The notes: generated by a model not told the origin, from the sequence alone. 9,478 nt of DNA from JAIFWC01 sp035688135 (GCA_035688135.1 DASSNG010000010.1:1-9478), one strand, 5' to 3'; shown: positions 1-6,184, counted from the first letter of the stretch. A program made the numbers and translations.

Positions 1-1531
1 GATGAAGGTGCGCCTGGTAAACGTTGTAGTTCTGCGAAAAGACGTATTCCATAAGCGTTCTCAGCTCGTCTCCGGTCTTTGGTTTGACTACGTTGTGCCT
101 GACGGCCTTAGACGGCGTATAGATGGTTTTTCCGCCAGACTCGGAATAATTGTCCACCAGATGCGGCTGGTAGTATGTCCCGCCGTTAATAACCGATGAC
201 AGCGCCGAAGCCATCTGCAGGATAGTGGCCGTTAGACCCTGCCCGAAAGCCATGTTGGCGTACTGAAGATTAAGCGCGCTGCCTTTATCGGGGCCATGCA
301 CGACTCCCGGCGACTCATTCGGCAGATCCACGCCGGTCACATCACCAAGACCGAAGTGGTTCGTAAAGTAATCGTAGAGGATGTCGCGCCCTTTCTGGTT
401 GAACTGCCCGCCGCCCAGTTCCTTCAAGACGTGTACGGCGCCAGTGTTAAGAGAGTACTTCAGCACGTCGCGGATGCTGGTGGGGCTGTGCGGGATGTCC
501 AGCACGTTTTTTATGGTCGCCCCGTCGATTGTCACATAGCCCGGGTCCTGATAGGTTGTATCGGGGGTTATTGCACCGTTATCCAGGCCCGTGGAAACCG
601 TCAGGGTCTTCATTATCGACCCGACCTCCAGGGGCGAGGAGACTGCCAGATTATTAAATGCCGATATATCCTTCACGTCATAGAATTTTGCGGGGTCAAA
701 AGTCGGATAATTGGCCATAGCCTTTATACTCCCGCTGTATGGATCCATTATTACCACGCTGCCGGACTTGCTGCCGATTTTCTGAAGACTGGATTTCAAT
801 ATGTCTTCCGCCTGGCGCTGCATGGCCAGGTCGATTGTCAGCACGTAATTATCACCTGGGGTCGGATTTATCTGGATGTTGTCCCGGCTGGCGGCCAAAG
901 GCACGCCGTTTACATCGGTTATGGCTTTAAGCAGGCCGGGCTTCCCCTCCAGCCGGCTGTTGAACCGCTGCTCTATGCCGTAACGGCCCTGGCCGCTGTC
1001 GTCCACGAAGCCAAGTATCTGGGCCGCCAAATCACCCTGCGGATAGACGCGGTAATCCTGGGCCTGCAGGCCGACTCCGGGCAGTTTAAAGCCAAGTATT
1101 TCCTTTTCCTGGTCCTGGCTTAACCGTTTGGCTAAGACCGCATAACGGCTGTTCTTTGTCCGCATGGCATCGGCGTAGGTCTGCGGTGCGCCTCCGATTA
1201 CGTTGGCCAGCTTAGCCGCGCTTGAATCGGCATCCTTCACCAGCGTGGGGTCCGCGTAAAGAGTGTAAAGCTTCTGGTTCAGTACCAAGGGTACAGTGGT
1301 CGTACCCTGGTGGGCTTCGATAATCCCCCGCTCCGGAGCGATTGTGTACTGTTTGAGCTGGTCGCTCAGGGCGGCCTGCCTATAGTGGTCGTGGCGGATT
1401 ATCTGCAGGTAGAACAGACGCCCGACAATGACGGCTATAACCAGAATTACCACCGCGTAGAATATGCTTAAGCGGCGGTTCGTATTAATAAGTCTGCGGC
1501 TTGTCCCGCCCTGCGGCTGCCTGGGATACAT
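1..1531 (-). CDS. ftsI: FtsI/PBP2-type division transpeptidase (C-terminus cut by window edge)
   Basis: This gene encodes a class B penicillin-binding protein that cross-links septal peptidoglycan. Translating from the ATG at 1531 gives 510 uninterrupted codons to the window edge. Visible parts are a basic N-terminus, one membrane helix at about residues 23-42, a dimerisation/pedestal region that begins with RGII, and a transpeptidase domain from about residue 225. The active-site tetrad SIMK is at 305-308 (nucleophile S305, general base K308) and the SxN motif SLN at 360-362. The third motif (KTG before a beta strand) should lie just beyond the edge. The KTG at residues 485-487 sits in KPKTGDEL, which aligns with the helix before that motif and is not the active site. 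The start is 13 bases after the ftsL-like stop. There is no Shine-Dalgarno site, but TACAAT lies 7 bases upstream of the ATG. Its place after mraZ, rsmH and ftsL is the standard dcw order, which favours FtsI over other PBPs. Confidence 0.93.
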   Translation of the reverse strand, partial: MYPRQPQGGTSRRLINTNRRLSIFYAVVILVIAVIVGRLFYLQIIRHDHYRQAALSDQLKQYTIAPERGIIEAHQGTTTVPLVLNQKLYTLYADPTLVKDADSSAAKLANVIGGAPQTYADAMRTKNSRYAVLAKRLSQDQEKEILGFKLPGVGLQAQDYRVYPQGDLAAQILGFVDDSGQGRYGIEQRFNSRLEGKPGLLKAITDVNGVPLAASRDNIQINPTPGDNYVLTIDLAMQRQAEDILKSSLQKIGSKSGSVVIMDPYSGSIKAMANYPTFDPAKFYDVKDISAFNNLAVSSPLEVGSIMKTLTVSTGLDNGAITPDTTYQDPGYVTIDGATIKNVLDIPHSPTSIRDVLKYSLNTGAVHVLKELGGGQFNQKGRDILYDYFTNHFGLGDVTGVDLPNESPGVVHGPDKGSALNLQYANMAFGQGLTATILQMASALSSVINGGTYYQPHLVDNYSESGGKTIYTPSKAVRHNVVKPKTGDELRTLMEYVFSQNYNVYQAHLH

Positions 1532-1544
1532 CTTAGATATTGTA

Positions 1545-1952
1545 CTACTGATCAAGCGAGCCGCTGGGAGCGACGGAAACCAGGCTTTTAGCGGTTTGGC
1601 TGGCGGCTACCCTCTGAAGCGACTGCAGACGCGCTGACTGTACCTGAAGATCGGCGTTCTGATCCTTCAAGGTGGCCTGCTGGTCCTGCAGATTGCTGAT
1701 AGTATATCCGTAACTGTTGGTTTTGGTCACTTGCGTCAGATACAGGAGCCCTACAAGGCATGCCAGGATAAGCAGGATAAGGGTGTTGCTGACAGGTCCC
1801 AGACTGCGGGCCGAAGCCGTAAAGCGGACTGAATTCTGGTTGCGGCGGACGTAGCCGCGCCTGGAGGCTGCGATGGAACTTGAGTATGTCATTTTTTTTG
1901 TTTTTGGCGGCGGCGCCGGTTTTCTTGAGTGCCAAGCTGCCGACACCGCCAT
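1545..1952 (-). CDS. ftsL: FtsL-like small single-pass division protein
   Basis: The product is 135 residues: a basic, proline-rich cytoplasmic N-terminus of about 55 residues, one membrane helix at about 57-76 (LILLILACLVGLLYL), then a polar region rich in Q, L, D and A at about 82-115 that looks like a coiled coil. This architecture and the position between rsmH and ftsI are those of FtsL, the bitopic protein that joins FtsB/DivIC and recruits the septal synthase. Sequence conservation in FtsL is very low, so the name rests on topology and synteny. The start is uncertain. The first ATG (1952) has no ribosome-binding site and follows an in-frame TAA at 1968-1970. An ATG at 1892 (MTYSSS) directly follows an A/C-only tract like the one before rsmH, and would give 115 residues with an ordinary FtsL shape. 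Confidence 0.75.
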   Translation of the reverse strand: MAVSAAWHSRKPAPPPKTKKMTYSSSIAASRRGYVRRNQNSVRFTASARSLGPVSNTLILLILACLVGLLYLTQVTKTNSYGYTISNLQDQQATLKDQNADLQVQSARLQSLQRVAASQTAKSLVSVAPSGSLDQ

Positions 1953-2043
1953 TACAGGGATGAACGTTTAGCGAAGTACTCGGACTTCGACGCGCTGCAT
2001 CCTGGATCTATCCTTTACCTTGATAGGCATATCGGATTCCCTT

Positions 2044-2952
2044 TTACCTTTCTTTTTGGTTTTTATTTTTGCGGCACGCTCGCAGTTTGGCGCTGCGGGC
2101 GCGCGGATTGGAAACTATTTCTTCTCGGCTGGCGGTAATCGGTTTTTTGGTCAGTAGGGTCAATTCCGCGTCGTAGGTGTTCCCTGCGTGTTCCGCAAAG
2201 AATCTTTTTACCAGCCTGTCTTCCAGACTATGGAAGCTTATGATTGCCAGGCGTCCTCCCGGCTCTAAAAGCCGGGACATCAGCGGCAATCCTTTCTCGA
2301 GCTGTCCCAGTTCGTCATTCACTGCTATACGCAGCGCCTGGAACGTCCTGGTAGCCGGGTGAATCCGGCCGTGGCGGGCTTTGAAGCCTGCCGCTCGGGA
2401 AATCACGGTAGCAAGCTGAGCGGTGTCTTTCACCGGCCGGGCCCGGATGATGGCGCCGGCTATGGAGTCGGCTTTCGGCTCTTCCCCGTAACTGCGAATG
2501 ATAGCCGCCAGCTCCGCCTGGCCGTAAGTGTTGACCAGGCTATCGGCGTCAAGCGTTTGGCGGCGGTCCATGCGCATATCCAGCGGCCCGGGCCGGCTGA
2601 AAGAGAATCCCCGCTCGCTGTCTTCTAGGTGTGGTGAACTTACCCCCAAATCTGCCAGTACCATGTCAAATCGCCGGTTCTCGCTTACCAGCGTTTCCAA
2701 TGTGCTCAAAAACTCAGAATGTACTATTTGCGCGCCGCTGCCGCCGAATTTGCGGCTCAGCACGCTTATAGCGTTGTCGTCGCGGTCAACCAGGACGGCT
2801 CCGCAGGGGTTCTTTGTTACCCCAAGGATAGTCTCGGCATGCCCGCCATAGCCGGCGGTCAGATCAAGGTAGGTCTGCCCTTCTTCGGGCGCCAGGCAGT
2901 CCGTTACCTCCCTGATCAGCACCGGCAAGTGCGTGGTGTAATGGTTTGGCAT
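2044..2952 (-). CDS. rsmH: 16S rRNA m4C1402 N4-methyltransferase RsmH (MraW)
   Basis: RsmH methylates N4 of C1402 in the ribosomal P site, using S-adenosylmethionine. The 302 residues match the usual family length and carry its landmarks. These are HLPVLIREV at the N-terminus, the SAM-binding motif YLDLTAGYGGHA at 28-38, the acidic strand VLVDRD at 53-58, DLGVSSPHLEDSERGFSF at 101-118, PLDMRMD at 123-129, HPATRTFQALRIAVNDEL at 198-215, and GGRLAIISFHSLEDRLVKRFF near residues 232-252. The enzyme looks intact. The C-terminus ends in a lysine/asparagine-rich tail. The ATG at 2952 lacks a Shine-Dalgarno site and comes directly after a 33-base A/C-only leader tract. It is the second gene of the dcw cluster, unusually far (420 bases) from mraZ. 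The ftsL-like gene follows after 91 bases. Confidence 0.97.
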   Translation of the reverse strand: MPNHYTTHLPVLIREVTDCLAPEEGQTYLDLTAGYGGHAETILGVTKNPCGAVLVDRDDNAISVLSRKFGGSGAQIVHSEFLSTLETLVSENRRFDMVLADLGVSSPHLEDSERGFSFSRPGPLDMRMDRRQTLDADSLVNTYGQAELAAIIRSYGEEPKADSIAGAIIRARPVKDTAQLATVISRAAGFKARHGRIHPATRTFQALRIAVNDELGQLEKGLPLMSRLLEPGGRLAIISFHSLEDRLVKRFFAEHAGNTYDAELTLLTKKPITASREEIVSNPRARSAKLRACRKNKNQKER

Positions 2953-2991
2953 ATTTGGTTTTTGTTTTTGTGTTTGTTTTTGGGTTCAACA

Positions 2992-3023
2992 CCAAACCCG
3001 GGCGCTTTTTGCGCAGGGTTTGG
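2992..3023 (-). promoter_or_regulatory. Two-part hairpin upstream of rsmH
   Basis: CCAAACCC (2992-2999) pairs perfectly with GGGTTTGG (3016-3023). Inside this stem GCGC (3002-3005) pairs with GCGC (3011-3014) around a five-base loop. The hairpin ends about 40 bases before the rsmH start. Neither strand has a T-run after it, so it is not a classical intrinsic terminator. A role in mRNA stability or translational control of rsmH is inference. Confidence 0.5.
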
Positions 3024-3083
3024 GTCAAGGTCACCTAATCAGCAGCCAGCTTTTTGTTTTTTTGTGGTTTTTGTTTTTGTTTT

Positions 3084-3104
3084 CCTGCTTAGGTTAGGAG
3101 CAGG
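3084..3104 (-). promoter_or_regulatory. Hairpin next to the second A/C tract
   Basis: CCTGCT (3084-3089) and AGCAGG (3099-3104) form a perfect 6-bp stem with a 9-base loop. In the rsmH-direction transcript this stem is followed at once by the A/C-only tract at 3051-3083. In the opposite direction the G/T tract precedes the stem, so it would not end a plus-strand transcript either. Confidence 0.35.
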
Positions 3105-3112
3105 ATTTTAGA

Positions 3113-3155
3113 GGAGCTTTGAGCGCGAATCAAATGATTCTTGCTGCGAGGCTCC
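3113..3155. repeat. Long imperfect inverted repeat in the mraZ-rsmH spacer
   Basis: An outer stem GGAGC/GCTCC (3113-3117 with 3151-3155) encloses an inner stem of 11 positions (3122-3132 with 3135-3145) around a 2-base loop. The core GAATCA/TGATTC is perfect. Read as RNA, the plus strand has one G-U pair and one mismatch in the inner stem, while the minus strand has two mismatches. This leaves open which strand, if either, carries the functional structure. Confidence 0.35.
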
Positions 3156-3372
3156 AGAAAAGTTCTTTTGAGAGAGACTTTTGTGAGGTGGAGTTTTGGG
3201 AGGTGTTACAAATGAAAAATGTGCGAAGGTTTTGGTAACGGTGGTCCTTATACACGCCGGCTGACTGCCAATTAGCTGATCTCGAAGATTACTAACGAAG
3301 ATACCGCTTTATTGTCAGTTTCTTGCTACCAGGTTGTTAAGTTGCGTCTTGTCTATACCCAGAAGAGCTACT

Positions 3373-3732
3373 TCATGCGGCCCTCGACTGCAGGCGCCAG
3401 TAGCGTCCCGCTCGCACGGCTATGACCTCCCGGTCGATTCCGGCCCAGTCCAGCAAGTGCTGCTCCAGCGTTATCCTGCCCTGCTTGGCATCGATTTCGC
3501 TTTCGGTCTTACCCATCCGGAACTGAACGTTCAGGTCTGCCGTGCGCTCATCAAGGATGTCTCCTTGCAGCGCCGGTTCCACCAGCTCGTCCCAGACGGC
3601 TTTCGGATATAGGTGCAGATAGTTTTGGAACCCGCGGGTTACGACCGCTCCGGACGCGAACTCGGCACGAAGCTCGGTCGGCAATGTCAGCCGCCGCTTA
3701 TCGTCAAGCTTGCGTTCAAAGTAGTCTCCCAT
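3373..3732 (-). CDS. mraZ: MraZ transcriptional regulator / first gene of the dcw cluster
   Basis: MraZ is a DNA-binding protein of the AbrB/SpoVT fold that forms oligomeric rings and controls its own division and cell-wall operon. The 119 residues hold the two tandem half-domains of the family. The first carries LDDKRRLTLPTELR (about 9-22, matching the DxKxR...P..LR motif). The second carries EIDAKQGRITLEQHL (about 79-93, matching the D..GRI motif). MGDYFERKLD is a typical N-terminus. The protein is shorter than the roughly 140-150 residues common in the family, but both motifs are present. The start codon lies in ATGGGAG, itself similar to the TGGG operator core, and there is no Shine-Dalgarno site. 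Four GTGGGTA boxes upstream support autoregulation. rsmH follows 420 bases downstream. Confidence 0.95.
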   Translation of the reverse strand: MGDYFERKLDDKRRLTLPTELRAEFASGAVVTRGFQNYLHLYPKAVWDELVEPALQGDILDERTADLNVQFRMGKTESEIDAKQGRITLEQHLLDWAGIDREVIAVRAGRYWRLQSRAA

Positions 3733-3789
3733 TGATTCGATGTACCTGCTTAGTGGTTTTTATTTTTTAGTGGTGGTAACTATTTTGGT

Positions 3790-3837
3790 TACCCACTTTT
3801 ACCCACTGATTCGATAATACTACCCACTACTACCCAC
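3790..3837 (-). promoter_or_regulatory. MraZ operator: four GTGGGTA boxes in two pairs
   Basis: The plus strand has TACCCAC at 3790, 3800, 3821 and 3831, which is GTGGGTA on the minus strand ahead of mraZ. Spacing is 10, 21 and 10 bases, so each pair has a 10-base period and the pairs lie about two helical turns apart. MraZ is known to bind tandem TGGG-core repeats of this period upstream of its own gene in other bacteria. The upstream pair falls in the spacer of the candidate promoter and the other pair just after its predicted transcription start, a layout suited to repression. Confidence 0.85.
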
Positions 3838-3842
3838 TGCAA
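3814..3842 (-). promoter_or_regulatory. Candidate sigma70-type promoter of mraZ
   Basis: On the minus strand TTGCAG (3842-3837) and TATTAT (3819-3814) are separated by 17 bases. The -10 matches five of six consensus positions and the -35 three of six. Two MraZ boxes fill the spacer. Transcription would start near 3807 and give a leader of about 75 bases. The promoter lies just downstream of the terminator at 3857-3883, consistent with a separate dcw transcription unit. Confidence 0.55.
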
Positions 3843-3856
3843 TAGTTTTTATGATA

Positions 3857-3883
3857 AAAAGCGGGCTATTGCTGCCCGCTTTT
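3857..3883 (-). terminator. Intrinsic terminator between the small membrane protein gene and mraZ
   Basis: AAAAGCGGGC (3857-3866) and GCCCGCTTTT (3874-3883) form a perfect 10-bp inverted repeat with a 7-base loop. On the minus strand the GC stem is followed by TTTTTATC, so it should end transcripts coming from the gene at 3947-4258 before the mraZ promoter. The plus strand also shows a short T-run, so it could work in both directions. Confidence 0.85.
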
Positions 3884-3920
3884 CCACAAGGGTTGAATGT
3901 CACACATAAAACGCCATATG

Positions 3921-3949
3921 TAGCGTCTCGCTTACAGGCTAAGACGCTA
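3921..3949 (-). repeat. Inverted repeat overlapping the stop codon of the small membrane protein gene
   Basis: TAGCGTCT (3921-3928) and AGACGCTA (3942-3949) are perfect inverted 8-mers with a 13-base loop, and one arm contains the TAG stop. CGTCTC (3924-3929) can instead pair with GAGACG (3955-3960), so two stems compete. This may be an mRNA 3'-end structure ahead of the terminator. Confidence 0.4.
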
Positions 3950-4258
3950 CTCGTGAGACGACTTTACGTGAGCCGGAGAGTTATTAAGATAAGCCGGGTG
4001 CTCGGTGTTGCCCATCCACTGGGCAATCTCGGTGGTAGCCGCTCCTATACCGGCGGCGGCCACTAGGGCGGCGCCGTATGATAGCGCTTTATTAAGCCTG
4101 CCTCCCCTCTCAGTACGGGTAGTTGATACATCTGCCTGGGCGGAAGCTTCCGCAGGCACGGTTCCGCCAAAGTAGTTATCACGGGCGGCTTCCAGGCTTT
4201 GGCCGGGAGCCGGTATTAAGGAAGTTCTTTTTTGAGGTGTTTTTGTTTCTGTGAGCAT
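3947..4258 (-). CDS. Small hypothetical protein with one membrane helix
   Basis: I do not recognise this protein. From the chosen start it has 103 residues: a polar N-terminal half rich in T, P, A and E, then RGGRLNK, one hydrophobic Ala/Gly-rich helix at about residues 58-75 (SYGAALVAAAGIGAATT), and a short polar, His-containing tail. Basic residues before the helix suggest the N-terminus is cytoplasmic. An ATG at 4264 would add two residues, but it directly abuts the -10 hexamer TAGTAT. The ATG at 4258 sits exactly 6 bases after that hexamer, where transcription should begin, so I prefer 4258 and a leaderless message. The gene lies downstream of the GH1 gene but has its own promoter-like sequence, and a strong terminator follows it. 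Confidence 0.7.
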   Translation of the reverse strand: MLTETKTPQKRTSLIPAPGQSLEAARDNYFGGTVPAEASAQADVSTTRTERGGRLNKALSYGAALVAAAGIGAATTEIAQWMGNTEHPAYLNNSPAHVKSSHE

Positions 4259-4264
4259 GAACAT

Positions 4265-4293
4265 ATACTAGCACAGATTGGCAAAAAGGTCAA
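4265..4293 (-). promoter_or_regulatory. Candidate promoter of the small membrane protein gene
   Basis: TTGACC (4293-4288) and TAGTAT (4270-4265) on the minus strand are exactly 17 bases apart. The -35 matches five of six consensus positions and the -10 four of six. The -35 begins 2 bases after the GH1 stop codon. Predicted transcription starts on the A of the ATG at 4258. Confidence 0.65.
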
Positions 4294-4295
4294 GC

Positions 4296-5579
4296 TTATT
4301 TCTTGTGTGATAACTCTTCTATTTTAGAAGCGAACCACTTGGCGCTGGGGCGCAGCGTACGTTTCATTCCGTGCGCCCTATCCACCTCTACCAGCCCGAA
4401 CTTAGGCCAGAAGCCGTCCGACCATTCGAAGTTATCCAGTAGGCTCCAGTGGAAATAGCCCTTTATCTTTACGCCTTCGCTCATAGCCCGCTCCATAGCC
4501 ACGATACTTTCCTCTATCCACCAGCGTCGGTATTCGTCCCGGGCATCCGCCACGCCGTTCTCGGTTACGATAATCGGCTTCTTATATCGCGACCAGATCC
4601 TAAGCAGCAGAGGGTACAGGCCTTCGGGCTCCATATACCAGCCCAGATCACTCAGGGGCGTCTTGGGGTTTTCCCGCTTAAAAAGCCCGGTGTAGTAGTC
4701 GGAAAAGTAGTAATTAAATCCTATGAAATCCTGCTGGCGGCGGATTCGCCGCAAAAACCACCAATTCCAGAAATAGCGCATGACCTTCGTAGACATCTCG
4801 TCGAACAGGTTATGAGGGTGCTTGGCCTGGATATTGGCCAGCTGCGCGGCGATTCCTACCTGCATTTCCGGATGGCGCTTCTTGATTATCCGGTAGGCCC
4901 GGCGATGAGCGCGCACCAGGTGCCAGTAAGTTTGGCCGGCATGCCAAAGGTTGTTCTTTTCGCCTGGCGGCCAGCTTCCAACCAGATAGCCGAAAGACAC
5001 GTAATTATTCGGTTCGTTCAGAGTGATAACGTAACGCAGCAGATGCCCGTACTCGCTGCATATCTTGCTGACAAACCGGTCAAAATACTTTAAGTTAGCG
5101 GCTTTGGTAAAACCGCCTTTTTCGGCGAACCATACCGGCTCCGTCCAGTGCCAAAGGTTAATTACCGGCTCTATATCCATATCTTTGAGCTTTTGGATAT
5201 AAGCCGCGTAATGGTCCAGGGCTTCCTGGTTCCACACGCCCTCTTCCGGCTCCAAACGGGACCATTCCACCCCGAAACGAAAGGTGTTCAGATTAAGCCT
5301 CTTGATAAATTTGAAGTCTTCTTCGTATAGCCTGTAGTGGTCTATGGCCCGGCCGCTGACATAATTATTGGGGTCCTGCGCCTGTTTTTTTATATCTTCC
5401 CAGTTAGGCAGGTGGCCGTATCTTTTCTGGGCTGTTTTGGCCAGCTGCGCGGCGTGGCCCAGTTCCCATACGGTCCATTGGCTATGGTTGCCGCCTTCCA
5501 CCTGGTGCGCCGATGTGCTGGCGCCCCACAGGAAGTCCTTTGGAAAGCCCGTCTGCGTGTCCTGGGGGTCTTCTGGCAT
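4296..5579 (-). CDS. Glycoside hydrolase family 1 beta-glycosidase (probably beta-glucosidase)
   Basis: GH1 enzymes cleave terminal beta-linked glucose, galactose or related sugars by a retaining two-glutamate mechanism in a TIM barrel. The 427 residues are close to full length for the family. Landmarks are the N-terminal FLWGASTSAHQVEGG (16-30), which holds the sugar-contacting Q26, then HWTEPVW (144-150), and TLNEPN (186-191) with the acid/base E189. IIVTENG (336-342) carries the nucleophile E340, and the C-terminal sugar-binding region LLDNFEWSDGFWPKFGLVEVD lies around 380-400. No signal peptide is visible, so it is probably cytoplasmic and acts on imported beta-glycosides. It starts 41 bases after the NYN gene stop, with no Shine-Dalgarno site. 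TACAAT lies 10 bases before the ATG. Substrate specificity cannot be read from the sequence; beta-glucosidase is only the commonest case. Confidence 0.95.
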   Translation of the reverse strand: MPEDPQDTQTGFPKDFLWGASTSAHQVEGGNHSQWTVWELGHAAQLAKTAQKRYGHLPNWEDIKKQAQDPNNYVSGRAIDHYRLYEEDFKFIKRLNLNTFRFGVEWSRLEPEEGVWNQEALDHYAAYIQKLKDMDIEPVINLWHWTEPVWFAEKGGFTKAANLKYFDRFVSKICSEYGHLLRYVITLNEPNNYVSFGYLVGSWPPGEKNNLWHAGQTYWHLVRAHRRAYRIIKKRHPEMQVGIAAQLANIQAKHPHNLFDEMSTKVMRYFWNWWFLRRIRRQQDFIGFNYYFSDYYTGLFKRENPKTPLSDLGWYMEPEGLYPLLLRIWSRYKKPIIVTENGVADARDEYRRWWIEESIVAMERAMSEGVKIKGYFHWSLLDNFEWSDGFWPKFGLVEVDRAHGMKRTLRPSAKWFASKIEELSHKK

Positions 5580-5620
5580 CTTAAAGCTTATTGTAGCCGT
5601 AAAACGATAGCCGTGCCAGT

Positions 5621-6175
5621 TTACTGCTTGGGGGACGGCTTTTTGGCGGGCCGGCGGTCGTGATAAGCCAGCTCGCGGCGGTGGTTATCAAGCCGCTCGA
5701 TATATTCTTCGAACTGATGGAAAAGTCTGGAATACTGGCCGGTAGGCGTCAGGATCTTGAGCAGGCGCCCCTGCTGCTGCAGGTATTCCACCAGGGCAAA
5801 AAAGTCTCCGTCGCCGCTCACCAGCACCGCCTTGTCATAATTGTCCATCTCTTTCATGGCCCACAGCACCAGGTCGGCGTCCACGTTGCCCTTAACCGGC
5901 TTTTCGGGCTTGTTGCCGTTATCTTCCGGCCGGGGGCGGCTCATGTCAAAGGTGGGCTTTAACACCACCGAATAACCGGCTTCGTGCATTTTTTCGTCAA
6001 TATCCTCGTGCTCCGGCACATAACCTATGAACATAAAGGCCCGCTCCACCCCGTACTCATCCGTCAGAAACTGCCGGAACTTCTTCCAGTTCATCTTCCA
6101 GCCGTATTTTTGGACGCTGACGTTCAGGTTCTGGCTATCTATAAAAGCGTAGACGCCTTTTTTCTTTCTCCGCAT
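5621..6175 (-). CDS. NYN-domain (LabA-like, PIN-fold) putative ribonuclease
   Basis: NYN proteins have a PIN-like fold with a cluster of aspartates that binds metal, and many cleave RNA. In this 184-residue reading the signature elements are YAFIDSQNLN (9-18, D13), KGNVDADLVLWAM (95-107, D99 and D101) and AVLVSGDGDFFALVEYL (116-132, D122 and D124). These are the expected acidic positions, so activity is likely preserved. The C-terminus is basic (RRPAKKPSPK), which would suit nucleic-acid contact. The frame can be opened 14 codons earlier at a TTG (6217). I prefer the ATG at 6175, which leads straight into the first beta strand and has TATAAT 9 bases and GGTGG 4 bases upstream. GH1 follows after 41 bases and could be co-transcribed. 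The RNA target is unknown. Confidence 0.88.
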   Translation of the reverse strand: MRRKKKGVYAFIDSQNLNVSVQKYGWKMNWKKFRQFLTDEYGVERAFMFIGYVPEHEDIDEKMHEAGYSVVLKPTFDMSRPRPEDNGNKPEKPVKGNVDADLVLWAMKEMDNYDKAVLVSGDGDFFALVEYLQQQGRLLKILTPTGQYSRLFHQFEEYIERLDNHRRELAYHDRRPAKKPSPKQ

Positions 6176-6184
6176 ATAGCCACC

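Larger units (their letters stand above)
2953..3372 (-). other. 420-base mraZ-rsmH spacer, probably a structured, A/C-rich leader of rsmH
   Basis: I see no gene here on either strand beyond trivial open frames, and no tRNA, RNase P, SRP or tmRNA signature. On the minus strand it contains two A/C-only tracts of 33 bases (2954-2986 and 3051-3083) and three candidate hairpins (2992-3023, 3084-3104, 3113-3155). The tract nearest rsmH runs up to one base before its ATG. On the plus strand there is an 8-codon frame, MKNVRRFW (3212-3238), with GGGAGG 8 bases upstream; I do not call it a gene. In most genomes mraZ and rsmH nearly touch, so a spacer of this size probably has a function, or once held a gene. 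Confidence 0.55.

Noticed and set aside
69..77. KTG at FtsI residues 485-487 as the third active-site motif
   Set aside because: Its setting (VVKPKTGDELRTLMEYVF) matches the helix before the real motif. The expected GKTGT-type strand should follow about 25 or more residues later, outside the window.
296..1123. A 275-codon plus-strand frame opposite ftsI
   Set aside because: The minus strand encodes ftsI with its SIMK and SLN motifs throughout this stretch. The plus frame has no domain logic and no start signal.
2992..3023. The hairpin before rsmH as an intrinsic terminator
   Set aside because: Neither strand has a T-run after the stem. In the rsmH direction it is followed by TGTTGAACCC.
2719..3111. 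A 130-codon plus-strand frame running from rsmH into the spacer
   Set aside because: It overlaps the conserved RsmH N-terminus, and its tail is a Phe/Val-rich translation of the G/T tracts.
3240..3300. A tRNA-like look (an AGCTAATTGGCAG D-arm-like string) in the mraZ-rsmH spacer
   Set aside because: No 7-bp acceptor stem, anticodon arm or TTCGA T-loop at proper distances on either strand.
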